Positions 6,905 to 15,875 of a DNA stretch of 64,000 nt are shown here, one piece after another. The position numbers were made by a program, and so were the translations under genes. The notes beneath the pieces are model-generated. The model searched no databases. It saw only the letters and a program-made list of their open reading frames with translations, and was not told the DNA's origin. Positions within the stretch are counted from its first letter, which is position 1. Each line of letters begins with the position of its first letter. The DNA comes from Methylocapsa sp. S129 (GTDB lineage: Bacteria; Pseudomonadota; Alphaproteobacteria; Rhizobiales; Beijerinckiaceae), in the NCBI RefSeq assembly GCF_009765995.1, contig NZ_LMUI01000042.1, positions 173,827-237,826 on the forward strand, in the 5' to 3' direction.

Positions 6905-8188
6905 ATGCGCGATTGGATCGGCTTCCTTTGGCTTTCGCTTTGCCTGACGACATCGGCGTTCGCCGAACCTCACGTCGCCCTCGTCGTCGGCAATTCCGCT
7001 TATGGCGCCGTCGGGACCTTGCCGAACCCAGCCAAGGACGCGGCGCCGTTGGCGGACGCGTTGAAGAGCGAAGGCTTCAAGGCGACGCTTGCGCAGGACG
7101 CGACGGCGCCGATCGCGCCGCCGACAGTCGCGGCGCTGAAGACACCGGAGCCGACGGCGTGCGATCGGTTGGCGGCGGCTCCGTTCGATCCGGATTTGAC
7201 GAAGGGTTTCCCCAGTGTTCTCAAGGGCGGAAAAATCAATCCCGACGCCGCCATTCCCGCCTGCCGCCGTGCGTTGGAAACTTCGCCAGACGATCGGCGC
7301 GTGCGGTTCCAACTCGCACGCGCTCTGCAAAGCGGGAAGAAGTTCGAGGAGGCTAAGCTCGAATACGAACAAGCGGCGTCGGCGGGCTCGGCGAGCGCGA
7401 TGAACAACCTCGGCGTGCTATACAAGAACGGCTGGGGAGTCGCGAAGGATTACGCCCAAGCACGAGCCTGGCTCCAGAAAGCCGCCGATCAGGGCGACGC
7501 CGACGCGCAGTACAACCTCGGCGCACTTTACTTGAATGGCCAAGGCGTCGCGAAGGACTACGTCCAAGCGCGGGGCTGGCTGCAGAAGGCCGCCGACCAG
7601 GGCGACCCCGACGCGCAGTACAATCTCGGCGTGGCCTACTTGAATGGCTTTGGCGTCGCGAAGGACTACGCTCAAGCGCGAGCCTGGTTCCAGAAGGCCG
7701 CCGATCAGGGCGACGCAACAGCGCAGTACAATCTCGGCGCGGTCTACGCGAATGGCCGTGGCGTCGCGAAGGACTACGCCCAAGCGCGAGCCTGGTTCCA
7801 GAAGGCCGCCGACCAGGGCGACGCCGGCGCGCAGAACAATCTCGGCCAACTTTACATGGATGGCCAGGGCGTCGCGAAGGACTACGCTCAAGCGCGAGCC
7901 TGGTTCCAGAAGGCTGCCGACCAGGGCGACGCCGGCGCGCAGTACAACCTCGGCGCGGTCTACGGGAATGGCTTTGGCGTCGCGACGGACTACGCTCAAG
8001 CGCGAGCATGGTTCCTGAAGGCCGCCGACCAGGGCGACGCCGACGCGCAGTACAATCTCGGCGTGCTCTACTTGAATGGCCAAGGCGTCGCGAAGGACTA
8101 CGCCCAAGCACGAGCCTGGTTCCAGAAGGCCGCCGATCAGGGCAACGCCGACGCGATAGAGAATTTGAAAGAGTTGCCCCGGCCCTAG
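6905..8188 (+). CDS. Secreted Sel1-repeat protein with a caspase-like N-terminal remnant
   Basis: 427 residues. A signal peptide (cleavage after TTSAFA) is followed by HVALVVGNSAY and LPNPAKDAAPLADAL, the opening strand and helix of caspase-like (peptidase C14) domains. The rest of that domain, including the catalytic His and Cys, is missing. Residues ~85-160 form a TPR-like linker, then seven near-identical 36-residue Sel1 repeats (motif AxAQYNLGxLYxNGxGVAKDY) and a partial eighth. Sel1 repeats make a solenoid for protein-protein binding, here in the periplasm or outside. The repeats are also nearly identical in DNA. The gene lies between two 67-bp direct repeats. Confidence 0.85.
   Translation: MRDWIGFLWLSLCLTTSAFAEPHVALVVGNSAYGAVGTLPNPAKDAAPLADALKSEGFKATLAQDATAPIAPPTVAALKTPEPTACDRLAAAPFDPDLTKGFPSVLKGGKINPDAAIPACRRALETSPDDRRVRFQLARALQSGKKFEEAKLEYEQAASAGSASAMNNLGVLYKNGWGVAKDYAQARAWLQKAADQGDADAQYNLGALYLNGQGVAKDYVQARGWLQKAADQGDPDAQYNLGVAYLNGFGVAKDYAQARAWFQKAADQGDATAQYNLGAVYANGRGVAKDYAQARAWFQKAADQGDAGAQNNLGQLYMDGQGVAKDYAQARAWFQKAADQGDAGAQYNLGAVYGNGFGVATDYAQARAWFLKAADQGDADAQYNLGVLYLNGQGVAKDYAQARAWFQKAADQGNADAIENLKELPRP
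7391..8146 (+). repeat. Seven 108-bp tandem repeats encoding Sel1 units
   Basis: Seven in-frame 108-bp units with high nucleotide identity, most of all in the stretch coding GVAKDYAQARAWFQKAADQG. The near identity suggests recent expansion or gene conversion, so copy number may vary. Confidence 0.9.
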
Positions 8189-8189
8189 C

Positions 8190-8256
8190 GGCCGAAATCA
8201 AACGCTCGGCGCCCGACGCGTAGGGCGACTGGGGAGGGAAAGCGGACATTCGCCCC
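8190..8256 (+). repeat. 67-bp direct repeat, copy 2
   Basis: 61 of 67 bases match 6773-6839, same orientation, starting right after the stop codon of the Sel1 gene. Copy 2 can also fold CTGGGG with CCCCAG (8229-8234:8253-8258) and may serve as terminator. Confidence 0.88.
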
Positions 8257-8357
8257 AGATTTCTGCGTAGCGTAAGTCGCTGATTTCTAGAGACCGAACG
8301 AAGCGAGCGAAATTCTTGATTTTTGTGCGTCTCCCGTAGCCCGCACTCCCGAGTCAT

Positions 8358-8768
8358 TTACCAACTGATCACCCAGACAGCTCCGTCGTAGGTTTGGCAT
8401 TCCCCGTTGCCGTGGCCCATTGTCGTACTCGTGCCTCGGCACAGCATCTGCGTTTTTGGCCCTGTCGCCACAAACTGAACAGGGCCATCGGTGATGACCA
8501 ACGCGGAGGCCGATTGCGCTCCAGAGAAAGCCATTCCGACCGACGTGCCGAAAGCCACACGATATTCGCCGGTTAACACTTCTCCATCCGACATTGTGAT
8601 TGTGACCGGGCCTCGTCCAATGCCGGTTCTGTCGAACGAAATCTTTACAGGCCCAAGACGATGAGCGGCTTCGTTCTTCGGAAATACGTCTGCTGTGTCG
8701 GCGCACCCGCAAAGCGCCATTAACGCCGCGAAGCCTACTGCGCCCCTTATTACAGCATGAAGCCGCAT
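8358..8768 (-). CDS. Putative lipoprotein, 136 aa
   Basis: The chosen ATG has GGGGAGGGG just upstream; an in-frame start 16 codons earlier lacks this. The N-terminus MRLHAVIRGAVGFAALMALC ends in a lipobox with the lipidated Cys at residue 22. The mature part is rich in beta-forming stretches (VTITMSDGEVLTGEYRVAF) and ends CQTYDGAVWVISW, like small secreted proteins with a Gly-rich beta fold. No named family is recognised. It is convergent with the Sel1 gene. Probably envelope-anchored; function unknown. Confidence 0.72.
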   Translation of the reverse strand: MRLHAVIRGAVGFAALMALCGCADTADVFPKNEAAHRLGPVKISFDRTGIGRGPVTITMSDGEVLTGEYRVAFGTSVGMAFSGAQSASALVITDGPVQFVATGPKTQMLCRGTSTTMGHGNGECQTYDGAVWVISW

Positions 8769-8932
8769 GCGCCCCTCCCCTGCGGTTGTTCGCGTATTGG
8801 CGGCACAAGCTTCCATTCTGTCAAACCGGCAACAAAAGCGCTCTCATAAATCCCCTATTTGCGGGCGCACCTGCGCGCGCGAATTTCGTGAGCGCGCCGA
8901 CGACGACGTATCGCCTCCGTCGCGACCGCGCT

Positions 8933-9919
8933 TCAGTTTTTGACCGTCGCCTTGAATTTACTCATCAGATACGGGCCGGACAGCACCGGCTCGTATTTCG
9001 GTTGCTCGCCTGGCGCGAGGCAGGCGTCGAGGCAAGCGATGCTGGCGAACCAGTTGGGCTGGTGGAAAAACGCAAGGGATTGGCGGCGCGAAAGGCCGCC
9101 ATCGCCAGGCGGCGGGTTCACCACCCGATGCAGCGTCGATATCCAGCGATCGTTGGTCCAGCGCTGCATGAGATCGCCGATGTTGATGACGAAAGCGTTG
9201 GGAATTGGCGGAACCTCGATCCAAGCTCCCTCCGGCGAGGCGATTTCCAGGCCTTTGGAGCCCTCCTGCGGCAGCAGGATTGTCAGGCTGCCGTAATCGG
9301 TATGCGCGCCAGCGCGCAATTGGCCGGGCTTGGGCGCAATCATCTGTTCGGGATAATTGAGCGCGCGCAGGGCGCTGACAGGCGCGTCGATGAATTGTGC
9401 GAAATAATCTTCCGGTAATTTCAGCGCTTGCGCGAAAAGTTTCATGATCCGCGCCGCCAGATTTTCAAGCGCGGCGTAATAGGCGGTCCATGCCGCGACA
9501 AAGCCTTCCGGTCTGTCCGGCCAGATCGTCGAGGCGTAACAGAACGCTAGGGCTTCCGCGTCGGTCATGCCTTTGGGCGCCGACAAGGGGCCGCCATTGA
9601 AGCTTTCCTTGAGATCGGGCGGCGTGTCGACATTGCGCGATTTGGCCAAGGCCTCAAGTTCCGGCCCGAGATAGCCATAGGGATAGCCCTTATAAGGCGC
9701 CCTCGCCTGCTGCTTTTCCTCCGGGGGCAAATCGAAGAACGCATGCGCCTTCGACCAGACGCCGTCGATTACGCTTTGCGCGACGCCATGGTTGACGATG
9801 GCGAGAAAGCCCGTCGCGCGGCAAATCTCATCGACTTCTTGCGCAAGCGCTCGGCGCTGTTCGGCGCCCGCCTTCTCGAATTTTCCGAGATCGAAAACGG
9901 GAAATTGTGCGGACGGCAT
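8933..9919 (-). CDS. Isopenicillin N synthase-like 2-oxoglutarate/Fe(II) oxygenase
   Basis: 328 residues from the ATG at 9919, where the conserved FPVFDL opening of the family begins; the ORF extends 50 codons upstream without homology-like sequence and would run into the divergent gene. The DIOX_N region (1-130) is followed by the Fe(II)-binding facial triad His206-x-Asp208 (AHTDYGSLT) and His264 (STLHRVVNP), plus the 2-oxoglutarate-binding Arg279-x-Ser281. The family oxidises small organic substrates with O2; members include plant-type and ethylene-forming enzymes. The substrate is unknown. Cytoplasmic, divergent from the DUF255 gene. Confidence 0.88.
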   Translation of the reverse strand: MPSAQFPVFDLGKFEKAGAEQRRALAQEVDEICRATGFLAIVNHGVAQSVIDGVWSKAHAFFDLPPEEKQQARAPYKGYPYGYLGPELEALAKSRNVDTPPDLKESFNGGPLSAPKGMTDAEALAFCYASTIWPDRPEGFVAAWTAYYAALENLAARIMKLFAQALKLPEDYFAQFIDAPVSALRALNYPEQMIAPKPGQLRAGAHTDYGSLTILLPQEGSKGLEIASPEGAWIEVPPIPNAFVINIGDLMQRWTNDRWISTLHRVVNPPPGDGGLSRRQSLAFFHQPNWFASIACLDACLAPGEQPKYEPVLSGPYLMSKFKATVKN

Positions 9920-10047
9920 GATGGTCTTTGCGCTCCTTGGAGAGAAGCTCGACCATAGGGCAGACATAGCCGTCGGCCAATGGGACGATGTTCCCTCGAG
10001 GGCAAGCAAACCCTTCCGATAGCCCCGCCGCCTCGCCTTTGCTAAGA

Positions 10048-12090
10048 ATGCGGATGCTTCCTGCTGCAAACCTCCTTGGCGAGGCGACCTCGCCCTATCT
10101 TCTCCAGCACGCCGGCAATCCCGTGCATTGGCGCGCCTGGGGGCCGGCGGCGCTTGCCGAAGCGCGCGCGCTCGATCGGCCGATCCTCATTTCGATCGGT
10201 TACGCCGCCTGTCACTGGTGCCATGTGATGGCGCACGAATCTTTCGAGAACGAAGAAACCGCCGCTCTGATGAACCGGCTGTTCGTCAATGTGAAGGTCG
10301 ATCGCGAGGAGCGGCCGGATATTGATCACATCTATATGTCGGCGCTTCATACGCTCGGCGAACAGGGCGGCTGGCCGCTGACGATGTTTCTCTCCCCCGA
10401 TGGCGCGCCAATGTTCGGCGGCACCTATTGGCCGCCGGCGCCGCGCTGGGGGCGTCCGTCATTCGCGCAGATTCTGCACGCCGTCGACAAAGCGTGGCGC
10501 GAAAAACGCGAGGCGCTGATCGCCCAAGGGGCGACGCTGTTCGACCACCTCGCCGCCATCGCGCAGACCAAGCGCGGCGGCGACCTGACGCCCGACGATC
10601 TCACCCGCGTTGCGCATCTTTTGATGCGTCAGCTTGATCCCGTCAATGGCGGCGTCGGCGGCGCGCCAAAATTCCCCAATGCGCCAATCTTCCGCTTCTT
10701 CTGGAGCGAGCATTTCCGCCGTAGGGATCCGCAAGCGCGCGAGGCCGTGCGGCGCCTGCTGAACGCCTTATGCGAAGGCGGCATTTATGATCATCTTGGC
10801 GGCGGCTTCGCGCGTTATTCAACCGACGCCGAATGGCATGTGCCGCATTTCGAGAAAATGCTCTACGACAACGCGCAAATTCTCGAATTGCTGGCGCTGG
10901 CCCATGCCGAGACCCCTACCCCGCTCTACGCCGAGCGAGCGCGCGAGACGTTCGACTGGCTGATTCGCGAAATGCGGGTCGAAGGCGCCGCCTTCGCCGC
11001 TTCGCAGGACGCCGATCAGGATGGTGAGGAAGGGCTCTTCTTCGTCTGGACGGCTGATGAGATCGACGCCACGCTCGGAGCCGGGAGCGCCGCGTTCAAG
11101 GCGGCCTATGACGTGCGGCCGGAGGGCAATTGGGAAGGCCGTAATGTGCTGCGGCGACGTATCGCCCATGGAAATGACGCGGAGGAGGCCGCGCTGGCGG
11201 CGGCCCGCGCGCGGCTGTTCGCGCTGCGCGAATCCCGTCCCAAACCGGGGCGCGACGACAAGGTTCTCGCCGACTGGAATGGCCTGATGATCGCCGCGCT
11301 GGCGCGCGCGGCGGCTGCTTTCGACGCGCCTGAATTTCTTAGCGCAGCCCGCGCGGCCTATGCGTTTATCAACAGGACCTTGCGCGACGAGAGGGGTCGC
11401 CTCGTTCATGCTTGGCGCGATGGCCGGATCGGCGCCGCCGGGATGCTCGACGATCACGCGAGCATCGCCCGCGCCGCCCTTGCGCTATTCGAGGCGACTG
11501 GAGAACCAACCTATCTCGACGACGCGATCCTGTTGACGCGCGCGGCCCAGGATTTATTCGGCGATGTCGACGGTAGTTTCTTCATCACCGCGCACGACGC
11601 TTCCGACGTGCCCGGCGCGCGGCCGCGCCATCCGCACGACGGCGCGACGCCTTCGGGCATCGGCCTGATGGCGGAGGTTCTTGTACGCCTGTTTCATCTG
11701 ACGGGCGAAGAGCGATGGCGCCTCGCCGCCGAGAACCTCATCCGCGCGTTCACGGGAGCGGTCGAGATGCTGCCGCAAAGCCCGCTCTTGCTCGCCGCGG
11801 CCGATTTTCTGGAGCGGGGGATTGTGATCGTGGTGGCGGCAGAGGCCGACGACCCCGCCGCAATGGCGCTTGCGAAGCTTGCCCTTTCGTCGCCCGATCC
11901 CGCGACATGCGTCTTGCGCACGCGCGACGGCGCCGATTGGCCGGCGGACTCGCCGGGGCATGGCAAAACGACCGTGAACGGCGCCGCCAGCGCTTATGTC
12001 TGCAAGGGCCAGACCTGCGGCTTGCCGGTGACGACAACGCGGGAATTGCAGTCGCTCATAGGCGAAGGCATGGCCTATCCCCACGATTGA
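10048..12090 (+). CDS. DUF255 thioredoxin-fold protein (YyaL/SSP411-like)
   Basis: 680 residues; ATG codons at 10048 and 10054 are both possible. The N-terminal ~170 residues are a thioredoxin-like fold with Cys55-His-Trp-Cys58 in AACHWCHVM, preceded by the family's NLLGEATSPYLLQHA opening. The rest resembles an (alpha/alpha)6 barrel of the six-hairpin glycosidase type with GGIYDHLGGGFARYS and HVPHFEKMLYDNA motifs. The family is widespread, but its biochemical role is not established. Length is normal for the family. Divergent from the 2OG oxygenase gene. Confidence 0.92.
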   Translation: MRMLPAANLLGEATSPYLLQHAGNPVHWRAWGPAALAEARALDRPILISIGYAACHWCHVMAHESFENEETAALMNRLFVNVKVDREERPDIDHIYMSALHTLGEQGGWPLTMFLSPDGAPMFGGTYWPPAPRWGRPSFAQILHAVDKAWREKREALIAQGATLFDHLAAIAQTKRGGDLTPDDLTRVAHLLMRQLDPVNGGVGGAPKFPNAPIFRFFWSEHFRRRDPQAREAVRRLLNALCEGGIYDHLGGGFARYSTDAEWHVPHFEKMLYDNAQILELLALAHAETPTPLYAERARETFDWLIREMRVEGAAFAASQDADQDGEEGLFFVWTADEIDATLGAGSAAFKAAYDVRPEGNWEGRNVLRRRIAHGNDAEEAALAAARARLFALRESRPKPGRDDKVLADWNGLMIAALARAAAAFDAPEFLSAARAAYAFINRTLRDERGRLVHAWRDGRIGAAGMLDDHASIARAALALFEATGEPTYLDDAILLTRAAQDLFGDVDGSFFITAHDASDVPGARPRHPHDGATPSGIGLMAEVLVRLFHLTGEERWRLAAENLIRAFTGAVEMLPQSPLLLAAADFLERGIVIVVAAEADDPAAMALAKLALSSPDPATCVLRTRDGADWPADSPGHGKTTVNGAASAYVCKGQTCGLPVTTTRELQSLIGEGMAYPHD

Positions 12091-12152
12091 AAGCGAGTTT
12101 CGATTCCGGCAATCTGGACAGCGCCATCGATGCAACAAGTCCGGAGTCTCAG

Positions 12153-12383
12153 ATGAAACTCGACACCGACCGGATCGACGACGCGATCCTCGCCCTATTG
12201 CACCTCACGCTGCACGACGGATCTCGCGCATGGAAGGGCTTTGATTGGGACGCCATGAACAGGCTCTATCAGAAAGGCTTTATTGACGACCCCGCGAACA
12301 AGACCAAATCGGTGATGTTCACCGAAGAAGGCTTGCAGCGATCCAAGATATTGTTCGCAGAGATGTTCATCCACAAAGGTTGA
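12153..12383 (+). CDS. DUF6429 family protein, 76 aa
   Basis: Starts at ATG with GGAG upstream, 62 bp after the DUF255 gene. The sequence reads LDTDRIDDAILALLHLTLHD, then a KGFDWDAMNRLYQKGFI segment and a C-terminal EEGLQRSKILFAEMF helix. These match what I recall of the DUF6429 small helical proteins common in proteobacteria. It is cytoplasmic and of unknown function. It converges with the LysR gene, with only four bases between stops. Confidence 0.75.
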   Translation: MKLDTDRIDDAILALLHLTLHDGSRAWKGFDWDAMNRLYQKGFIDDPANKTKSVMFTEEGLQRSKILFAEMFIHKG

Positions 12384-12387
12384 CAGG

Positions 12388-13305
12388 TTAGGCGGCCGAC
12401 AGCGCGGCCTCCGCGATAAGAAAGTCTCGCAAGGCCGCGATCCGCTGCGATCCGGCTTGCGCCGGCCGGCACGCGAAATAATAGCCGAAGGGCGTATGCA
12501 CGCTCGTCGTGAAGGGCGCGATCAGGCGTCCGGCCGCCAGTTCGTCCGCCGCGACGGCGAGCGAGGCGAGCGCGATCCCCTGCCCCTGCGCCGCCGCATG
12601 GATCGCCATCGACATCTGATTGAACCAGACGCCGCGCGTCGCCTCGACCTCCGAGGCGCCGGCGGCTTTCAGCCAATCGGACCAGCTCGGCCATGTCGAG
12701 AAACTGGGGTGCCAGTCGAGATGCAGCAGCGTGTGATGTTTGAGGTCCTGCGGCTGGACGATGGGATGTTCGCCATGCGCCAAGGCCGGCGCGCAGACGG
12801 GGAAAACATCTTCCTTGAACAGCAGCGTGGTCGAAAGACCAGGAAATTCGCCGATCCCGCAGCGAATCGAGGCGTCGACATTGGCGCGCTCCAAGGCGTC
12901 TTCGGTCGGATTGGCGTCGACCAGCACATCGATGTCGGGATGTTGCGCCTTGAACTTGCCGATACGCCCGACCAGCCAGGTCGCCGCGAAAGACGCGCTG
13001 GAATTGATGACGAGAAAGCGCCGGCCATTGGCCTCGCGCATCGCGCGCGCGGCGCGGCCGAGGATGGCGAAGCCGTCGGCGAGATCGCGCACGCCCGCTT
13101 GCCCCGATTCGGTGAGGCGCAGCCCGCGCCCTAGCCGTTCGACGAGCGGCGCGCCGATCTCCTCTTCGAGTTGACGCACCTGCTGGGCGACCGCGGCTTT
13201 GGTTACGAACAGTTCATCGGCCGCCCGCGCGAAGGACAAATGACGCGCCACCGCCTCGAAAGCGCGCAAGGCATTAAGCGAGGGTAAACGGGTCGGGGCT
13301 TTCAT
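12388..13305 (-). CDS. LysR-family transcriptional regulator (GcvA-like)
   Basis: 305 residues from the ATG 36 bases inside the longest ORF; LPSLNALRAFEAVARHLSF is the usual LysR opening near residue 7. An upstream ATG at 13341 is possible. The winged helix-turn-helix covers about residues 6-65 (FARAADELFVTKAAVAQQV), with the two-lobed effector-binding domain from ~90. The pattern resembles GcvA-type regulators, but the effector is unknown. It is divergent from the DUF1127-like gene, the natural target of autoregulation or activation. Confidence 0.9.
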   Translation of the reverse strand: MKAPTRLPSLNALRAFEAVARHLSFARAADELFVTKAAVAQQVRQLEEEIGAPLVERLGRGLRLTESGQAGVRDLADGFAILGRAARAMREANGRRFLVINSSASFAATWLVGRIGKFKAQHPDIDVLVDANPTEDALERANVDASIRCGIGEFPGLSTTLLFKEDVFPVCAPALAHGEHPIVQPQDLKHHTLLHLDWHPSFSTWPSWSDWLKAAGASEVEATRGVWFNQMSMAIHAAAQGQGIALASLAVAADELAAGRLIAPFTTSVHTPFGYYFACRPAQAGSQRIAALRDFLIAEAALSAA

Positions 13306-13413
13306 CGTATAGTTTTTCTCGTCATTTGACGCATAAAGCATGACTTGCTGCTGTGCAGAATAAGCCTATATCAGTGGCACATACAGTCAAAAAACGTCGC
13401 AAGAGCAACAAAA

Positions 13414-13674
13414 ATGAACAATTCAACTGCACATTCTCACGATTCCCTCGGCGATTTTGGGGGGGCTGGCCTTGGCCGCGTCGCGGCGATGTGTAAACAA
13501 ATTCTAAACAACATGGCGAAGACGGCCAACCGCCCGAACGAGCATCGACGGTTCGCTGCGCTCCCTCTGCGCCAGCTCGAAGACATCGGGATGACGGTCG
13601 CCGAACGCGACGCGCAACTGCGCTGGACGGAGCCGACGGCGGCCGTTTTTCCGGAAATCTTCCTTCGCCGATAA
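13414..13674 (+). CDS. DUF1127-like small protein, 86 aa
   Basis: The ATG at 13414 gives 86 residues. The last ~35 residues, with FAALPLRQLEDIGMTVAERD, match the C-terminal motif of DUF1127 (YjiS-like) proteins, in which a basic N-terminus is followed by L-x-D-I-G-L/M. Small DUF1127 proteins in alphaproteobacteria affect phosphate, carbon and RNA metabolism. The first ~45 residues are not recognised. It is divergent from the LysR gene. Confidence 0.6.
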   Translation: MNNSTAHSHDSLGDFGGAGLGRVAAMCKQILNNMAKTANRPNEHRRFAALPLRQLEDIGMTVAERDAQLRWTEPTAAVFPEIFLRR

Positions 13675-13738
13675 AATCGGGAATGGCCGCATTGAATGCG
13701 GTCATTGGCGCCAGGAATACGCGACGACGCCTGAGTTC

Positions 13739-14971
13739 CTACCCCACAGGCCTTTCGTCGGCGATCACACGGCCATCGTTCGGCAACGACCCTGGAGCGA
13801 CGAGCTCTACGGCGCCGCGCAGCTTTGTCGCGGCCTGCAGCGTGACCGCGACAGCCTCGCTGAGCTCTGCCCTTTGGGAAGCCGTCTCGGCCCGCAGGAT
13901 CATCACGTCCTGTTCGCCGGTGCGGCGAATGACGAGGCGCAGGATCCCAAGCTCGGGATGTCGTTTGCCCACTTCTGCGATCTGCGAGGGATGGACAAAC
14001 ATGCCTTTCACCTTGGCGGTCTGATCGGCGCGCCCAAGCCAGCCTTTGATGCGGCCATTGGCGCTGTCCGGCACAAACGCCGAAAGGTCGCCCGTCGCAA
14101 AGCGCAACAAGGGATAGTCGGCATTTAGGCGGGTGACGACGATTTCGCCGACTTTCCCCGGAGCGACCGGATCGCCTGTGCCCGGGGTCACGATTTCGAG
14201 GATGATTCCCTCGTTAACGACCAGGCCCTCCTGCAACAGCCCGTCCTCGCCCTCCGCCTCATAGGCGATCATGCCAAGGTCGGCCGTCGCATAGGCCTGC
14301 CGAACCTTGATGCCATGGGATTGAAGCTCGGCGCGAAGGCTCGCCGGCAAAGCAGCGCCCGAAACCATCGCGTGGCGGATCGACGAAATGTCGCTGCCCG
14401 TCTCATGCGCCTTGTCGATGAGAATCTTCAGGAAATCAGGCGTGCCGCAATAGGCGCTCGGCCGGAGGTGACGGATCGCCTCGATTTGCTGTTCGGTATT
14501 GCCGGTTCCCGCCGGAATGACCGCGCAGCCCAAAGCATGAGCGCCGCTCTCCATGATATGGCCGCCAGGCGTCAGGTGATACGAGAAACAATTGAGGACG
14601 ATGTCGCCCGCGCGGAACCCCGCCGCGCGAAGCGCCGGCGCGACGCCCCACCAATCCGCGCCATGGCCTTCCGGCTCGAAGATCGGCCCAGGCGAGACCA
14701 GCAGGCGTTTCAGATGGGCGGGCTCTGTGGCCGCGAGCCCCCCGAACGGCGGAATGGCTTCCTGCAACTCCATCAGTTCGGATTTGCGCCGCACCGGCAC
14801 GCGGGCGAGATCGACAAGCGATTTCAGCGAAGCGATCTCGACGCCCTCAAGCTGCCGGGCGAGCGCGGGCGCGCGTTGTGCGGCTCCTGACAGAAGTGCG
14901 CGCAATCTGGCGAACGCATCCGCATGGGCGGCGTCTGACTTGTTGCGCTCGGGCGCGTCGCGATGGTTCAT
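13739..14971 (-). CDS. Phenylacetate-CoA ligase-like (PaaK family) adenylate-forming protein
   Basis: 410 residues from the ATG with GGGGGA upstream. It aligns with PaaK-type ligases over the adenylate-forming core: YCGTPDFLKILI, MVSGAALPASLR, the AYATADLGMIAYE segment, LRFATGDLSAF and a C-terminal GRADQTAKVKGMFVHP. The usual Ser/Thr/Gly-rich P-loop (SSGTTGKP) is replaced by SPGPIFEPEG, so ATP use may differ or the protein is a divergent subgroup. The family makes aryl- or acyl-CoA from acid, ATP and CoA. It is the last gene of the Liv-type transporter operon, 22 bp after LivF, suggesting it activates the imported acid. Confidence 0.82.
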   Translation of the reverse strand: MNHRDAPERNKSDAAHADAFARLRALLSGAAQRAPALARQLEGVEIASLKSLVDLARVPVRRKSELMELQEAIPPFGGLAATEPAHLKRLLVSPGPIFEPEGHGADWWGVAPALRAAGFRAGDIVLNCFSYHLTPGGHIMESGAHALGCAVIPAGTGNTEQQIEAIRHLRPSAYCGTPDFLKILIDKAHETGSDISSIRHAMVSGAALPASLRAELQSHGIKVRQAYATADLGMIAYEAEGEDGLLQEGLVVNEGIILEIVTPGTGDPVAPGKVGEIVVTRLNADYPLLRFATGDLSAFVPDSANGRIKGWLGRADQTAKVKGMFVHPSQIAEVGKRHPELGILRLVIRRTGEQDVMILRAETASQRAELSEAVAVTLQAATKLRGAVELVAPGSLPNDGRVIADERPVG

Positions 14972-14993
14972 TCGATCCCCCAATGGCGGCTCG

Positions 14994-15821
14994 TCAAGCC
15001 AACCACCGCTTGCGCCGCTTGTAATGTTTCACGTCGCGGAATGAACGACGATCCGCGCCGGCAATCCCGAGGTAGAATTCCTTCACGTCCTCGTTGGCGC
15101 GCAAGGCGCTTGCTTCGCCGTCGAGCACGATGCGGCCGTTTTCGAGGATATAACCGGAGGTTGCGTAGCGCAGCGCGATATTGGTGTTCTGTTCGGCGAG
15201 CAGGAAGGAGACCTGCTCTTTGACGTTCAGATCCCTGACGATCTCGAAAATCTCTTCGACGACCTGCGGCGCGAGCCCCATCGACGGCTCGTCGAGCAGG
15301 ATCATTTCCGGCTTCGACATCATTGCCCGGCCGATCGCGCACATCTGCTGCTCACCGCCTGAGGTATAGCCGGCCAGGGATTGGCGACGTTGTTTGAGAC
15401 GCGGAAAATAGGCGTAAATCGCCTCAATGTCGCGGGCGACCGCCTTGCCGCCATCGCGCCGCGTGAAAGCGCCGGTCAGCAGGTTCTCCTCGATCGTCAG
15501 ATGGCCGAAACAATGGCGACCCTCCATCACCTGAATGCAGCCGCGGCGCACCAGTTCGTTGGGCGAAAGGCCGTCGATCCGCTCGCCCTTGAAAGAGATC
15601 GCGCCTTTCGTCACCTCGCCGCGTTCGGCATGCAAGAGATTGGAGATCGCCTTAAGGGTCGTCGTCTTGCCCGCGCCATTGGCGCCGAGCAGCGCAACGA
15701 TGCCGCCTTTGGGCACGGCCAGCGAAACGCCCTTCAGGACCAGAATGACGCGGCTGTAGATGACCTCGATATTGCTTACGACGAGGACGGGCGGCGGCGG
15801 AGGCTGCGATTCGGCTGACAT
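14994..15821 (-). CDS. livF: Branched-chain amino acid-type ABC transporter ATP-binding protein, LivF-like
   Basis: 275 residues. Walker A GANGAGKTT lies at about 46-54, the ABC signature reads TSGGEQQM, and Walker B MILLDEPSMGL follows. The length and the GRIVLDGEASAL end are typical of LivF. With LivG it powers the LivH/LivM permease at the inner membrane. The C-terminus has ~25 extra basic residues (YKRRKRW). It follows the binding-protein gene by about 55 bp that contain a strong hairpin. The substrate is more likely an organic acid than an amino acid, given the two flanking CoA ligases. Confidence 0.92.
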   Translation of the reverse strand: MSAESQPPPPPVLVVSNIEVIYSRVILVLKGVSLAVPKGGIVALLGANGAGKTTTLKAISNLLHAERGEVTKGAISFKGERIDGLSPNELVRRGCIQVMEGRHCFGHLTIEENLLTGAFTRRDGGKAVARDIEAIYAYFPRLKQRRQSLAGYTSGGEQQMCAIGRAMMSKPEMILLDEPSMGLAPQVVEEIFEIVRDLNVKEQVSFLLAEQNTNIALRYATSGYILENGRIVLDGEASALRANEDVKEFYLGIAGADRRSFRDVKHYKRRKRWLA

Positions 15822-15840
15822 TTCTCAAGCCCTGATCCCA

Positions 15841-15871
15841 CCCCTCTCCCGCGAACAGGAGAGGGGTTTTT
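15841..15871. repeat. Intercistronic GC-rich hairpin (REP-like)
   Basis: Arms CCCCTCTCC (15841-15849) and GGAGAGGGG (15858-15866), 8-base loop, then TTTTT on the plus strand. It lies between the binding-protein and livF genes, both on the minus strand, so it is not a terminator for them. It may stabilise the upstream mRNA or be a dispersed repeat. Confidence 0.6.
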
Positions 15872-15875
15872 CGCC

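Noticed and set aside
7353..8357. Long minus-strand ORFs opposite the Sel1 gene
   Set aside because: They arise from the repetitive GC-rich sequence and are shadows of the tandem repeats.
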